Notes: generated by a model from the letters alone, not told the origin. A stretch of DNA of 22,412 bases from JACZWZ01 sp036478235 (GCA_036478235.1 JAZGDZ010000009.1:1-22412); one strand, 5' to 3'. Counted from the first letter of the stretch, positions 7,635 to 15,190 are shown. A program made the numbers and translations.

Positions 7635-8260
7635 TCCGCGTATTGCTCGTCGACGATCATCGCATCGTCCGTGACGGCATCAAGTGGATGCTCGTCAACG
7701 AGCCGTCGATCGAAGTCGTCGGCGAGGCTTCGAGCGGTGCCGAAATGCTCAGAATGCTGACCGACATCGAGGTCGATGTCGTGCTGCTCGACATCCGGAT
7801 GCCGGGGCTTTCAGGCCTCGAGACCATGGAGGCGCTCAACCAGATCCCCAATGCCCCGCAGGTGTTGATGCTTTCGATGTACCACGAACCGGGATTGGTG
7901 CAGCAGGCGGTGGCGCTTGGCGCGGCCGGCTATCTCAAGAAGAGCGCCGGTCGGGACGAGCTCGTCGAGGCGATCCAGGTGATCGCCGGCGGTCGCCCGT
8001 TCCTCCAGGGAGAGCTCGCCCAGCCCCTCATTGCCAACCTGGCCGAATCGCCGGCCGGTCCGCCCCCCCGGCTCTCCGCAAGAGATCGGAGCATCCTGGA
8101 GCTGATGTCGCAGGGAAGGCGCAACAGCGAGATCGCCGCGGCACTCGATCTCCGAGCCCAGCAGCTTCACACGGAGGTTCAACACCTCTTTGAGCGTCTC
8201 GGAGTGCACAGCCGGCCCGAAGCCGTCGCGGTCGCGCTGCGCCTCGGAGCGATCGAGTGA
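7631..8260 (+). CDS. NarL/FixJ-type response regulator with aberrant recognition helix
   Basis: A 209-residue response regulator partner of the kinase before it. The receiver domain carries the acidic pair VDDH (Asp8/Asp9), the phosphoacceptor Asp54 in LLDIRMPG and Lys103/104 in YLKKSAG. The C-terminal part (about 148-209) aligns with the LuxR/NarL HTH: RLSARDRSILELMSQG, EIAAALDL and RLGVHSRPEAVAVAL are recognisable. The recognition helix, normally STVKVHV-like, reads QQLHTEV, so the conserved Val, Lys and His are not in place. Either it binds an unusual site or DNA binding is weakened. Translation starts at a GTG that overlaps the kinase stop. It is followed by a weak terminator-like hairpin. 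Confidence 0.9.
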   Translation: MIRVLLVDDHRIVRDGIKWMLVNEPSIEVVGEASSGAEMLRMLTDIEVDVVLLDIRMPGLSGLETMEALNQIPNAPQVLMLSMYHEPGLVQQAVALGAAGYLKKSAGRDELVEAIQVIAGGRPFLQGELAQPLIANLAESPAGPPPRLSARDRSILELMSQGRRNSEIAAALDLRAQQLHTEVQHLFERLGVHSRPEAVAVALRLGAIE

Positions 8261-8267
8261 CCGTATA

Positions 8268-8286
8268 GGGCCAAAAGCCCCCTTTT
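8268..8286 (+). terminator. Weak intrinsic-terminator-like hairpin
   Basis: GGGC (8268-8271), loop CAAAA, GCCC (8277-8280), then CC and TTTT (8283-8286). The 4-bp stem and short T-tract make this a weak terminator, 7 nt after the response regulator stop. Confidence 0.4.
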
Positions 8287-8450
8287 CTCCGGATCGCCAT
8301 CGCAGTGCTCTTGGACTGAGGACCGCTGACCGACGCCATCCCGCTCCGTAAGTTCGATACCGGGATTTACGCGGGGCGGCGATCTGTCCTGCGGTGAGCA
8401 GGTCGTCGCCTATCCGGTCCCTATGAACCGAAAAAAATGGAGGTTTCAAA
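8287..8450 (+). promoter_or_regulatory. Leader/control region of the respiratory operon
   Basis: About 160 bp separate the two-component genes from the respiratory operon. It holds an inverted repeat, CGTAA near 8348 and TTACG near 8369, around a partly symmetric ATACCGGGAT core, which may be a regulator site. A strong ribosome binding site, GGAGG at 8440-8444, precedes the GTG at 8451. No certain -10/-35 pair was found. Confidence 0.35.
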
Positions 8451-9410
8451 GTGAGGAATCTTCGGTACCTCTGCTTGACCGTGGTTCTGACTCTGGTCAT
8501 CGGTGCGTGTTCAGGCGACGATGCCGGAACCACGACCGAGGCACCGGTCACGACGGCGGCACCGGCGACTACCGCAGCACCGGCAACTACCGCAACCCCG
8601 GCGACTACGGCGGCTGATGAGCACGACGAGGGCGATGATCACGACGAGGGTGACGAACCCGGACACGACGAGGCGGGTTTCCAAATCGAGGCGCCGGCGG
8701 CAGCGATCACGGTGGATCTCGACATCTCAGATTGGGATGCGATCCCCGGGTTGGACATGACTCTCGAGGGGATCGAGGGCGAGTCGGTGGATCCCAAGGA
8801 TGTCACCCTCAAGGTCGCTCATGACGACGAGTTCCTGTACGTGCTGCTCAGTGTCGACGACGACTACAACTGGAATGCCGCGGATGCACACGTCTCCGCG
8901 GCGATGGCAGTTCTGTGGGCGATCGATGCCGGCGCCGGTCCGCACATGGGCACCGAGGCCGAAGGCGAGGAGGAGGAATACGTCAGCCTGGGCATGGTCG
9001 ACATCTGGGTTTGGCACCTCCAGTGTGGTCCCGGCGTGGAGTCGGGTGGCGCAGTGTCCGAAGCCGGTGCAGGGAAGTCCCCCGGCAACGACGCCGGCTG
9101 CAACTTCGATGACGAGTACGCCACCGACCCCGAGACTCGCGAGGACGATGACACGGCCTCGGGCGAAAACAGCCTGCTCGGCGTGTGGATGCACACCAAC
9201 CCCGTCGACGACGGTGAAGGAACTTGGTATTTCGAGATGAGCCGACCGCTTCAGACGGGTGATTCCCAGGATGCTCAGTTCGCCGTCGGCGACACGGCGC
9301 TGCTGGCTTTGGCCTACTGGGATGCCGACAACAGCCCCGAAGGCTGGGACGACGCCGAGCATGTCCAGTCCTCGAGTCTCGGCTGGATCGAGGTCACGCT
9401 GGTGGACTGA
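8451..9410 (+). CDS. Lipoprotein with ethylbenzene-dehydrogenase-type haem-binding domain
   Basis: A 319-residue exported lipoprotein. The signal peptide ends in the lipobox LVIGAC, giving lipidated Cys20. Residues about 28-55 are a Thr/Ala/Pro linker built from six-residue repeats, and about 56-75 is a His/Asp/Glu-rich stretch that might bind metal. The rest resembles the haem-binding gamma-subunit domain of ethylbenzene dehydrogenase and DMSO-reductase-family enzymes: KVAHDDEFLYVLLSVDDDYNW, VDIWVWHLQCG, WYFEMSRPLQTGDSQDAQF and LALAYWDADNSPEGW. Such domains carry a b-type haem outside the membrane. It heads the operon with a strong GGAGG site and GTG start, so it may be an electron carrier of the Rieske/cytochrome b complex that follows. 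No molybdenum enzyme subunit is nearby, which is unusual for this domain. Confidence 0.8.
   Translation: MRNLRYLCLTVVLTLVIGACSGDDAGTTTEAPVTTAAPATTAAPATTATPATTAADEHDEGDDHDEGDEPGHDEAGFQIEAPAAAITVDLDISDWDAIPGLDMTLEGIEGESVDPKDVTLKVAHDDEFLYVLLSVDDDYNWNAADAHVSAAMAVLWAIDAGAGPHMGTEAEGEEEEYVSLGMVDIWVWHLQCGPGVESGGAVSEAGAGKSPGNDAGCNFDDEYATDPETREDDDTASGENSLLGVWMHTNPVDDGEGTWYFEMSRPLQTGDSQDAQFAVGDTALLALAYWDADNSPEGWDDAEHVQSSSLGWIEVTLVD
8541..8612 (+). repeat. 18-bp tandem repeat, four units, in the lipoprotein linker
   Basis: Four 18-bp units (starting at 8541, 8559, 8577 and 8595) of the type GCACCGGCGACTACCGCA encode APVTTA, APATTA, APATTA and TPATTA. The middle two differ by one base. The array forms the linker between lipid anchor and haem domain and could vary in length between strains. 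Confidence 0.8.
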
Positions 9411-9461
9411 CGACGTCGAGGTAACCGCAGAGCACCTTTCAGGCAAGAAAGAGGGGCCACG

Positions 9462-9674
9462 ATGAGTTGGATCAACGCCTATGTGCGAGGTCTGCTCATC
9501 GTGGCGTACTTCGTTCTGGCAACGGTGATCGTCCCGAATGTGGTTCTGCAGCTCGATGCTCTGGTCGGCGCGTCCGATGCGGTACGCGACGTGGTCGTCC
9601 TCGCCGTCTGGGGCGCGGGGCTCGTCGTCGGGCTGTGGGTGCTGCGACGGCTCCAGGCTCGAGGCGTCATCTGA
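9462..9674 (+). CDS. Small two-helix membrane protein of the respiratory operon
   Basis: A 70-residue hydrophobic protein. Residues about 8-32 and about 42-62 form two transmembrane helices, with a short Asp-containing loop between and a basic C-terminus (LRRLQARG). GAAAGAGGGG lies before the ATG at 9462. It overlaps the start of the oxidoreductase by one base (TGATG), so it belongs to the operon. No family was recognised. It may be a small assembly or anchoring subunit that holds the soluble FAD/iron-sulfur protein at the membrane; this is inference from position only. Confidence 0.75.
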   Translation: MSWINAYVRGLLIVAYFVLATVIVPNVVLQLDALVGASDAVRDVVVLAVWGAGLVVGLWVLRRLQARGVI

Positions 9675-11491
9675 TGGGCATTCCTCTTGAGCTGTCGTAC
9701 TACGACCGCAACATCCCGTGTCTGGCCGCCTGTCCGGTGCACACGAACGCAGGGACTTACGTGGCAGCCATTGCGGAGGGTGACGACCTGACCGCGTATC
9801 TCACTGCCCGGATGCCCAACCCGTTCGCCTCGGTCTGCGGACGGGTGTGTGTTGCACCATGTGAGGACGCCTGCCGTCGCGGTGAAATCGATACGCCGAT
9901 CGCGATCCGAGCGCTGAAGCGGTTCGTCACCGAGAAGTACGGCCCCGAATCCGGAGCCTACCGGCCGTTGGTCTCGGCCAGGGAGCGGCCCGAGCGTGAG
10001 GAATCAATCGGGATCGTCGGTGGTGGCCCGGCGGGCCTGGCCGCGGCGCACGATCTTCGGATTCTCGGCTATCGGGTGACCGTCTATGAGGCGACGGAGA
10101 CACTGGGTGGGATGATGGTGCTCGGCATTCCCGAGTACCGCCTCGACCGCACCCTGGTTCAGGCAGAGATCGATTCGATCATTGGTCTGGGTGTTCACGT
10201 CGAATTCGGGATGCGGCTCGGCACCAACGTCACTCTCGAGCAACTGCGGTCGCGTCACGACGGCGTCGTGTTGGCACTGGGCGCCACGCTCGGCCGGGGC
10301 CTCGACATCCCAGGCCACGAGGCCGACGGCGTCCTCAGGGCGATCGAGTTTCTGATCAACATGAATCAGGGTTTTCAGGTGGATTTGGGGGAGAGGGTGG
10401 TGGTGATCGGAGGCGGGAACGTGGCGATGGACGCCGCACGAACCGCTCTGCGGGCGGCCGCCTATGGATACGGGAATAGGGGCGACTCCGAAGCGCTGCA
10501 GCCGGAGGGCGGGCGGGATCTCACCGAGGCGGTGGACGTCGCCCGCACGGCGATGCGCGCCGGGGCGACCGATGTCACGATCGTGGCGCTCGAGAGTTTC
10601 GAGGAGATGCCGGCGGCCGCCTTCGAGATCGAAGAGGCGGAGATCGAAGGAATCAAGTTCGTACACCGAAGAGGGCCGCATCGGATCGAATCAGACGAAG
10701 GCTCGGTCACAGGGCTCACAACGGTCGGCGTGGTGTCCGTCTTCGATGAAGAGGGCAGATTCGCCCCCAGCTTCGACTTCACCGACGAGGAGACGATCGG
10801 CGCCGACACCGTGATCATCGCCATCGGCCAGGCTGTTGATGTCGAAGCCCTGGGTGCCGACGGGCCGACCCTTTCTGGTCAACGCACGATCGATGTCGAC
10901 GGCGAAAGGATGGTCACGTCACTGGGCGATGTCTGGGCAGCCGGCGACGCTGCCCGCGGGCCGCGCCTTCTCATCGATGCCGTCGCCGACGGTCGCAAGG
11001 TCGCCGCCGACATCCATCGATTCTTCGGCGGAGCCGACGATCCTGATGTCGCAGGGACCATGATCCCGCTGCGCGAGTTCCATCGACTCGACGACCTCTA
11101 CGACAGAATCCCCCGGCACCCGATTCCGTCGTTGTCCACCGAGCGCCGGATCGGCCTTCGTGAGGTAGAACTGGGTTTCACCGAGGAGCAGGCTCGCGCC
11201 GAAGCACAGCGATGTCTGCGATGCTTCAACAACATCCAGCTCGATGTCGGGTTGTGCGTGCTGTGTGGGCTGTGCGTCGACGTCTGTCCGTTCGATCTCA
11301 TCTCGATAGTCCCTGCGAGCGACTTCGACCCGGTGACGTCGGGCTCGGCGTTGCTCCTGGACGAAACCAAGTGCATTCGTTGCGCGCTGTGCATCGAGCG
11401 GTGCCCGACCAAGGCTCTGTCCATGTCGACGTGGTCGGGTGCCGGTGTGCTTCCGATGCGAGTGCCGGTCAAGGTGGAGGCGGACGCATGA
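9674..11491 (+). CDS. GltD/DPYD-like FAD, NAD(P) and iron-sulfur oxidoreductase
   Basis: A 605-residue cytoplasmic flavoprotein of the glutamate synthase small-subunit / dihydropyrimidine dehydrogenase class. Its order is: an N-terminal helical domain with iron-sulfur cysteines (CLAAC at 16-20; CGRVCVAPCEDAC at 55-67), an FAD Rossmann fold with GIVGGGPAGLAAAH (about 113-126), an NAD(P) Rossmann fold with VVVIGGGNVAMDAARTA, the FAD-closing GDVWAAGDAARG, and a C-terminal ferredoxin with two 4Fe-4S motifs, CVLCGLCVDVCP (about 528) and CIRCALCIERCP (about 567). It could pass electrons between NAD(P)H and a membrane partner. Encoded with overlaps between a membrane peptide and cytochrome b, and not beside a gltB, it is probably a subunit of the bc-type complex and not a glutamate synthase. 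Confidence 0.9.
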   Translation: MGIPLELSYYDRNIPCLAACPVHTNAGTYVAAIAEGDDLTAYLTARMPNPFASVCGRVCVAPCEDACRRGEIDTPIAIRALKRFVTEKYGPESGAYRPLVSARERPEREESIGIVGGGPAGLAAAHDLRILGYRVTVYEATETLGGMMVLGIPEYRLDRTLVQAEIDSIIGLGVHVEFGMRLGTNVTLEQLRSRHDGVVLALGATLGRGLDIPGHEADGVLRAIEFLINMNQGFQVDLGERVVVIGGGNVAMDAARTALRAAAYGYGNRGDSEALQPEGGRDLTEAVDVARTAMRAGATDVTIVALESFEEMPAAAFEIEEAEIEGIKFVHRRGPHRIESDEGSVTGLTTVGVVSVFDEEGRFAPSFDFTDEETIGADTVIIAIGQAVDVEALGADGPTLSGQRTIDVDGERMVTSLGDVWAAGDAARGPRLLIDAVADGRKVAADIHRFFGGADDPDVAGTMIPLREFHRLDDLYDRIPRHPIPSLSTERRIGLREVELGFTEEQARAEAQRCLRCFNNIQLDVGLCVLCGLCVDVCPFDLISIVPASDFDPVTSGSALLLDETKCIRCALCIERCPTKALSMSTWSGAGVLPMRVPVKVEADA

Positions 11492-12267
11492 AACGCTTGA
11501 AACTGCGCGAGACGACGGTTGGGCGCTCCTTCTTCAGGAGCCCCGATCGCACCACCGAGCGGGATCAGGCGGCCGGCCACTGGGCGAACTTCCTGCTCCA
11601 CATCTACCCGGTGAAGGTCCGACGGCGCGAGCTCCATTTCAGTTTCAGCTGGTACCTGGGTGTGGCCTCGACGGTGTTGCTCGCTTCGCTGGTGGCTTCG
11701 GGCATCTATCTGATGTTCTTCTATCTACCGTCCCCTTCGTCGGCGTACGGCGACATCCAGACCATCCAGACCCAGGTCGCCTTTGGCCAGTTCATCCGCA
11801 ACGTGCACCGCTGGTCGGCTCACCTGATGGTGTTGGCGGTGGCGGCTCACATGGCCAGGGTGTTCTACCGCGGCGCCTACAAGTCGCCGCGGGAAGCCAA
11901 TTGGACGATCGGCGTGATCCTGCTGGTGATGACGCTGCTGCTGTCGTTCACCGGGTACCTGCTCCCATGGGACCAATTGGCCTTCTGGGCCGTGACGGTG
12001 GGTACCTCGATGGCCGACTTCGTTCCGTTCATCGGCGGAAACGTGCGGGAGGTCTTGCTGGGTGGCGATCAGGTGGGGTCGCAGACTCTGCTTCGGTTCT
12101 ATGTGCTGCACGTCGCGGTGCTGCCTGTGGCCCTGGTCGGCGCTCTGACGATTCACCTGTGGCGTTGGCGCAAGGATGCGATGTTCGATCAGGCGCAGGC
12201 TGAGCCCGGGGACGGCGATGAGGTGCCTGCTCAAGCCGGCGTGAGCGAGGAGGGAGGCGAGGCATGA
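11488..12267 (+). CDS. Cytochrome b N-terminal part, b6-type
   Basis: A 259-residue four-helix dihaem cytochrome b. The haem ligands are His107 and His121 in NVHRWSAH...AAH (spacing 14) and His208 and His223 in FYVLHVAVLP...IHLWRWRK (spacing 15). The 14/15 spacing is that of b6f-type and many menaquinol-oxidising cytochromes b, as opposed to the mitochondrial pattern. GYLLPWDQLAFWAVTV is the conserved quinone-site region between helices. The N-terminal 40 residues are polar and basic; the C-terminal 35 are acidic. The protein stops after helix four, as in b6, and the remaining helices are in the next gene. It overlaps the oxidoreductase by 4 nt (ATGA). Confidence 0.93.
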   Translation: MKRLKLRETTVGRSFFRSPDRTTERDQAAGHWANFLLHIYPVKVRRRELHFSFSWYLGVASTVLLASLVASGIYLMFFYLPSPSSAYGDIQTIQTQVAFGQFIRNVHRWSAHLMVLAVAAHMARVFYRGAYKSPREANWTIGVILLVMTLLLSFTGYLLPWDQLAFWAVTVGTSMADFVPFIGGNVREVLLGGDQVGSQTLLRFYVLHVAVLPVALVGALTIHLWRWRKDAMFDQAQAEPGDGDEVPAQAGVSEEGGEA

Positions 12268-12779
12268 GCGACCCCCGGCTGGTCGGCGGCAAGAGGGTGC
12301 TCGGTGTGGTGCCGGGAATGCCTGCTGTCGGTGAGCGGAAGGATCCGGCCGATCAGGATCTGGTGATGACGTCTCCGCATCTGCTGGTGCGGCACGCGGT
12401 GGTCGCGCTGGCGGTGCTGCTGCTGGTCCTCGTCCTGTCGTTGCTGTTCGACGCCCCGCTGCGCGAGGTGGCAAACCCGTTCGAGACACCGAACCCGGAG
12501 AAGGCCCCCTGGTATTTCGCAGCGCTTCAGGAACTGCTGGCGCGTTTCCATCCGGTGGTCGCCGGCGTGCTGATTCCGACGGCGATCATCGTGGGGCTGT
12601 TGGCGCTGCCTTACGTGGACCGCAGCGTTGCTGTGGCTCCGCGGCTGCGCAAGGTGGCGGTCGCTGCTTTCACCATCTTCCTCGTCATCTGGGTCGTGTT
12701 GACCCTGATCGGGTTTGCGTTCCGAGGTCCCAACTGGGGGTGGGTCTGGCCATGGGAGGAATGGCACGGTGAGCTATGA
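12264..12779 (+). CDS. Cytochrome b C-terminal part, subunit IV-like
   Basis: A 171-residue protein with three transmembrane segments (about 43-62, 99-117 and 130-152). The stretch PFETPNPEKAPWYFAALQELL holds a spaced version of the PEWY quinol-oxidation motif (PE-KAP-WYF), as in split cytochrome b C-terminal subunits. The ending FRGPNWGWVWPWEEW is typical of menaquinol:cytochrome c reductase cytochrome b C-terminal parts. Together with the preceding b6-like protein it makes a complete cytochrome b. It overlaps both neighbours by 4 nt. The two-residue-longer PE/WY spacing is worth noting for the quinol site. Confidence 0.88.
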   Translation: MSDPRLVGGKRVLGVVPGMPAVGERKDPADQDLVMTSPHLLVRHAVVALAVLLLVLVLSLLFDAPLREVANPFETPNPEKAPWYFAALQELLARFHPVVAGVLIPTAIIVGLLALPYVDRSVAVAPRLRKVAVAAFTIFLVIWVVLTLIGFAFRGPNWGWVWPWEEWHGEL

Positions 12780-13276
12780 GTAGTGGCATGAACCGCAGGG
12801 ACTTTCTCGATCGCGGCTGGAAGGCGGGGATCGTGATGATCGGCGCAGCAGGGGTGTGGACGTCGTGGGACGTGCTGCGGCCGCTTCCGGGATCGGGGCT
12901 CGGAGGGGTGGTGAAGACGGTCACCCCGAGCGAGGTCCCGTCGGATTCGCCGGTGTACATCCGCGCCGCCCAGACCTACTTGACTCGGATCGACGACGAG
13001 ATCGTCGCACTGTGGCAGAGGTGCCCCCACCTCGGGTGCAGGGTTCCCTGGTGTGAGTCCTCCGGTGAGTTCCAATGCCCTTGCCACGGTTCCCGGTTCA
13101 ACCGAGCGGGCGAGGTCCGGTCGGGCCCGTCACCGCGTGGAATGGACCGCTTCAAAGTGACCGTCGTCGACGACATCGTCGAGGTCGACACCGGGACGAT
13201 CACCGAGGGGTTCCGTCTCGGTACCCCGGAGACGATCGACGAGCCTGTACGGGGACCGGGGTGCCTCGATGCGTGA
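12776..13276 (+). CDS. Rieske 2Fe-2S protein
   Basis: A 166-residue Rieske protein. MNRRDFLDRGW at residues 5-15 is a twin-arginine signal that also acts as the membrane anchor with the hydrophobic stretch about 18-30. The cluster site is complete: Cys83 and His85 in CPHLGC, Cys101 and His104 in CPCHGS, with Cys88 and Cys103 placed for the conserved disulfide. It takes one electron from quinol at cytochrome b and passes it to a cytochrome c on the outer face. The start overlaps the upstream stop by 4 nt and its end overlaps the cytochrome c start by 8 nt. Confidence 0.95.
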   Translation: MSSGMNRRDFLDRGWKAGIVMIGAAGVWTSWDVLRPLPGSGLGGVVKTVTPSEVPSDSPVYIRAAQTYLTRIDDEIVALWQRCPHLGCRVPWCESSGEFQCPCHGSRFNRAGEVRSGPSPRGMDRFKVTVVDDIVEVDTGTITEGFRLGTPETIDEPVRGPGCLDA

Positions 13277-13976
13277 TCACAAGAACCCGCAGGCCGATCG
13301 ACTCGAAGCGTCGACCGACCGCTGGAGGTGGGCCGGGCTCATCCTGATGGGCCTTTTCGTCCTCGCCTTTCCGGTTTTCCGCTTCTACGAGCCGGCGGAA
13401 CGCGCCGAGGCCAGAACGAGCCAGTTGGTATTCTTCGCCGACCAGGGCGGGGAGCTCTTCGAAGCAAACTGTTCCTCGTGCCACGGCGTGGGGGGCGCCG
13501 GCGGGATCGCACCTGCGCTGGGCGCCGAGGAGTTCCTCGAGTCGGTCGACGACAGACAGATCGCTCAGCTGATCTCAGTCGGTGTGCCCGGGACCGAGAT
13601 GGTCGCCTACTCGAACGATTTCGGCGGGGCGTTGACCTCCTCCCAGATCACCGCGGTCACCACCTACCTGCGGTCGCTCGAAGAAGAAGCCGCATCGAAG
13701 CCGAATTGGCGTACTCCGCTCGCCGACGAGAACCTGAGCGGTAAAGACATCTACGTGCTCGCCTGCTCCCGGTGCCACGGCGCCGACCTCGGCGGACGGG
13801 AGGACATCGCCCCCGACATCGGCTCCGGGTCAGATGCAGTCGAGGACTCCGATGCCCGTATCGCCAAGCGGATACGGGAAGGCAAGAAGGAGATGCCGAA
13901 GTTCGGCCGGATTCTGACCGACGAGCAGATCGACATGGTGGTTGCCTACCTGCGCGAGGTGCAGGGGGCCGGGTGA
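13269..13976 (+). CDS. Membrane-anchored dihaem cytochrome c
   Basis: A 235-residue protein with one N-terminal anchor (about 22-40) and two class I cytochrome c domains. Haem motifs are CSSCH (68-72) and CSRCH (166-170). Possible axial Met ligands are Met111 in GTEMVAYSNDFGGALT and the Met in KKEMPKFGRILT. It is the last gene of the operon and probably replaces cytochrome c1 as the acceptor from the Rieske protein, delivering electrons to a soluble carrier or terminal oxidase that is not in the window. The 8-nt overlap with the Rieske gene supports co-translation. Confidence 0.93.
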   Translation: MRDHKNPQADRLEASTDRWRWAGLILMGLFVLAFPVFRFYEPAERAEARTSQLVFFADQGGELFEANCSSCHGVGGAGGIAPALGAEEFLESVDDRQIAQLISVGVPGTEMVAYSNDFGGALTSSQITAVTTYLRSLEEEAASKPNWRTPLADENLSGKDIYVLACSRCHGADLGGREDIAPDIGSGSDAVEDSDARIAKRIREGKKEMPKFGRILTDEQIDMVVAYLREVQGAG

Positions 13977-14068
13977 CGTTCACGGCCGGCCGGAGCTAGA
14001 TCCCTGCCTCGCCCTCAACATCGCCAACGTCACCGGACAGGGCACTAGCAAGGAAGGCCACGCCGACA

Positions 14069-14080
14069 TACCTTGTGTGG
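14069..14080 (+). promoter_or_regulatory. Candidate -10 element, leaderless start
   Basis: TACCTT (14069-14074) lies 6 nt before the GTG at 14081, the ideal distance for a leaderless transcript. An in-frame GTG at 14075 directly touches the hexamer and is therefore less likely as a start. Confidence 0.35.
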
Positions 14081-14308
14081 GTGCCTCTCGCCGGACCGAG
14101 TCGGGTGGGGCGGGTCGGCTTCCCCACGATCCGTTGCCTGTTGGCAGCGTTGCTCGTCGTGATCGCTTCTGCAATCCCGGCCGGCGCCACGCTGCTTCCC
14201 CCTCCGATCAGGCTGGCGCTCTTGTTCGAGCGGACACCGTGGGCTGATGTCATTGCGTCCGCCGAGCCGGTCCCACCGGGGCACATCGTCGTGCGCTGGG
14301 AGCGTTGA
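14081..14308 (+). CDS. Small exported or membrane protein of unknown function
   Basis: About 75 residues from GTG 14081 (77 from GTG 14075). A basic N-terminus is followed by one hydrophobic helix, LLAALLVVIASAIPAGA, ending in an Ala-x-Ala-like cleavage site, so it may be a signal peptide or a single anchor. The remaining 40 or so residues are Pro-rich and end in HIVVRWER. No family was recognised. The stop is followed immediately, with no gap, by the ATG of the next membrane protein, so the two probably form an operon. Moderate confidence because it is short. Confidence 0.55.
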   Translation: MPLAGPSRVGRVGFPTIRCLLAALLVVIASAIPAGATLLPPPIRLALLFERTPWADVIASAEPVPPGHIVVRWER

Positions 14309-15166
14309 ATGGATGAAAATGAGACGGTCGAGTCGGTTCCGTGGAGTGAGCTGCTCGATGAAACCGAGCCCGGCGATGACCTTCGTCGTATCGCCTACAT
14401 GGTCGCCGGGCTGTTGGGAGCCGTTGTTCTGGGTGCAGTCGTCGCCCGCGCTTGGTGGTCGCCGTCCCCCCCAGTGATCATGGCGCCTGGGGGCGACGGC
14501 GTCGTTGCGGCCGCTCCGGTCGATGGCATCGACCCTCCAGTGGACCCACCGAGCCAAACACTGCCGCTGTACAGCGAGGCAGATCTCATGGCCAACCCTC
14601 CCGATCCCGGGCAACGCGCCGCGATCGTGCGCGCCGAATGGTTCGTCACGGACTTCTTTACGGCCGACTACGAGCCCACCGGCTCGGCAGACGTCAGAGC
14701 TGCCCTGCCGGCAGCGGTCGACCTTCCCAATCTCCCGCAGGACGGCAGGGGCGGGATCTCCTACGTCGAGTGGGCTCGAGCCTTCCGGGTCGAGGAGGCC
14801 GGACAGGGCTCGTACCTGGTGGGAGTGGTGTTCCGCACCCTGGCCGCGCCTCCGGACGGTGCCTTTATCCGTCTTGCGGTTCGGGCGGTCGAGGTCCTGG
14901 TAGAGGTCTCAGGCGATGGGGCGTCGGTGCTCGATCTACCGCGGCCGATAGCCTTGCCGGTGGGTCCGGAGCCTGCGCCCTGGGTGGAGCCAGAGGCCGA
15001 CCCTCCGCCCGACGTGGTCGATCTCGCCGCGGCTCGCGCCTCGGTGTGGGGTTCGGAGCCCCGGATCGTCTCGGCTTCAGTCGCTCCCACCGGCTGGCGA
15101 GTCATCGTCACGGTCGCGGACGATGTGGGAAACCGGTGGCCGTTGTCGATGATGATCGACGTCTAG
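14309..15166 (+). CDS. Single-pass membrane protein with extracytoplasmic domain, unknown function
   Basis: A 285-residue protein. An acidic cytoplasmic N-terminus (about 1-27) is followed by one transmembrane helix, IAYMVAGLLGAVVLGAVVA (about 28-46), a Pro-rich linker to about 90, and an outer domain with alternating helices and strands (about 95-215), a second Pro-rich linker, and a final strand-rich segment (about 245-285). The middle domain, from AAIVRAEWFVTDFF to VVFRTLAAPPDGAFIRLAVRAVEVLVEV, could be an NTF2-like cone fold of the kind seen in TcpC or VirB8 secretion subunits, but this is only a visual impression. No secretion ATPase is nearby. Confidence 0.8.
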   Translation: MDENETVESVPWSELLDETEPGDDLRRIAYMVAGLLGAVVLGAVVARAWWSPSPPVIMAPGGDGVVAAAPVDGIDPPVDPPSQTLPLYSEADLMANPPDPGQRAAIVRAEWFVTDFFTADYEPTGSADVRAALPAAVDLPNLPQDGRGGISYVEWARAFRVEEAGQGSYLVGVVFRTLAAPPDGAFIRLAVRAVEVLVEVSGDGASVLDLPRPIALPVGPEPAPWVEPEADPPPDVVDLAAARASVWGSEPRIVSASVAPTGWRVIVTVADDVGNRWPLSMMIDV

Positions 15167-15168
15167 GA

Positions 15169-15190
15169 GCGTCCGCAGATAGGTGGACGC
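15169..15190 (+). terminator. Hairpin after membrane protein gene
   Basis: GCGTCC (15169-15174) and GGACGC (15185-15190) form a 6-bp stem with a 10-nt loop, two bases after the stop codon. There is no T-tract, so it may be a transcript-end stabiliser and not a true intrinsic terminator. Confidence 0.3.

Noticed and set aside
8541..8612. Tandem repeat considered as a CRISPR or similar array
   Set aside because: Units are contiguous 18-mers without spacers and lie in frame within the lipoprotein linker.
8423..8617. 64-codon ORF starting MNRKKW
   Set aside because: Its start region contains the ribosome site of the lipoprotein gene and its C-terminus is a shadow of that gene's tandem repeat.
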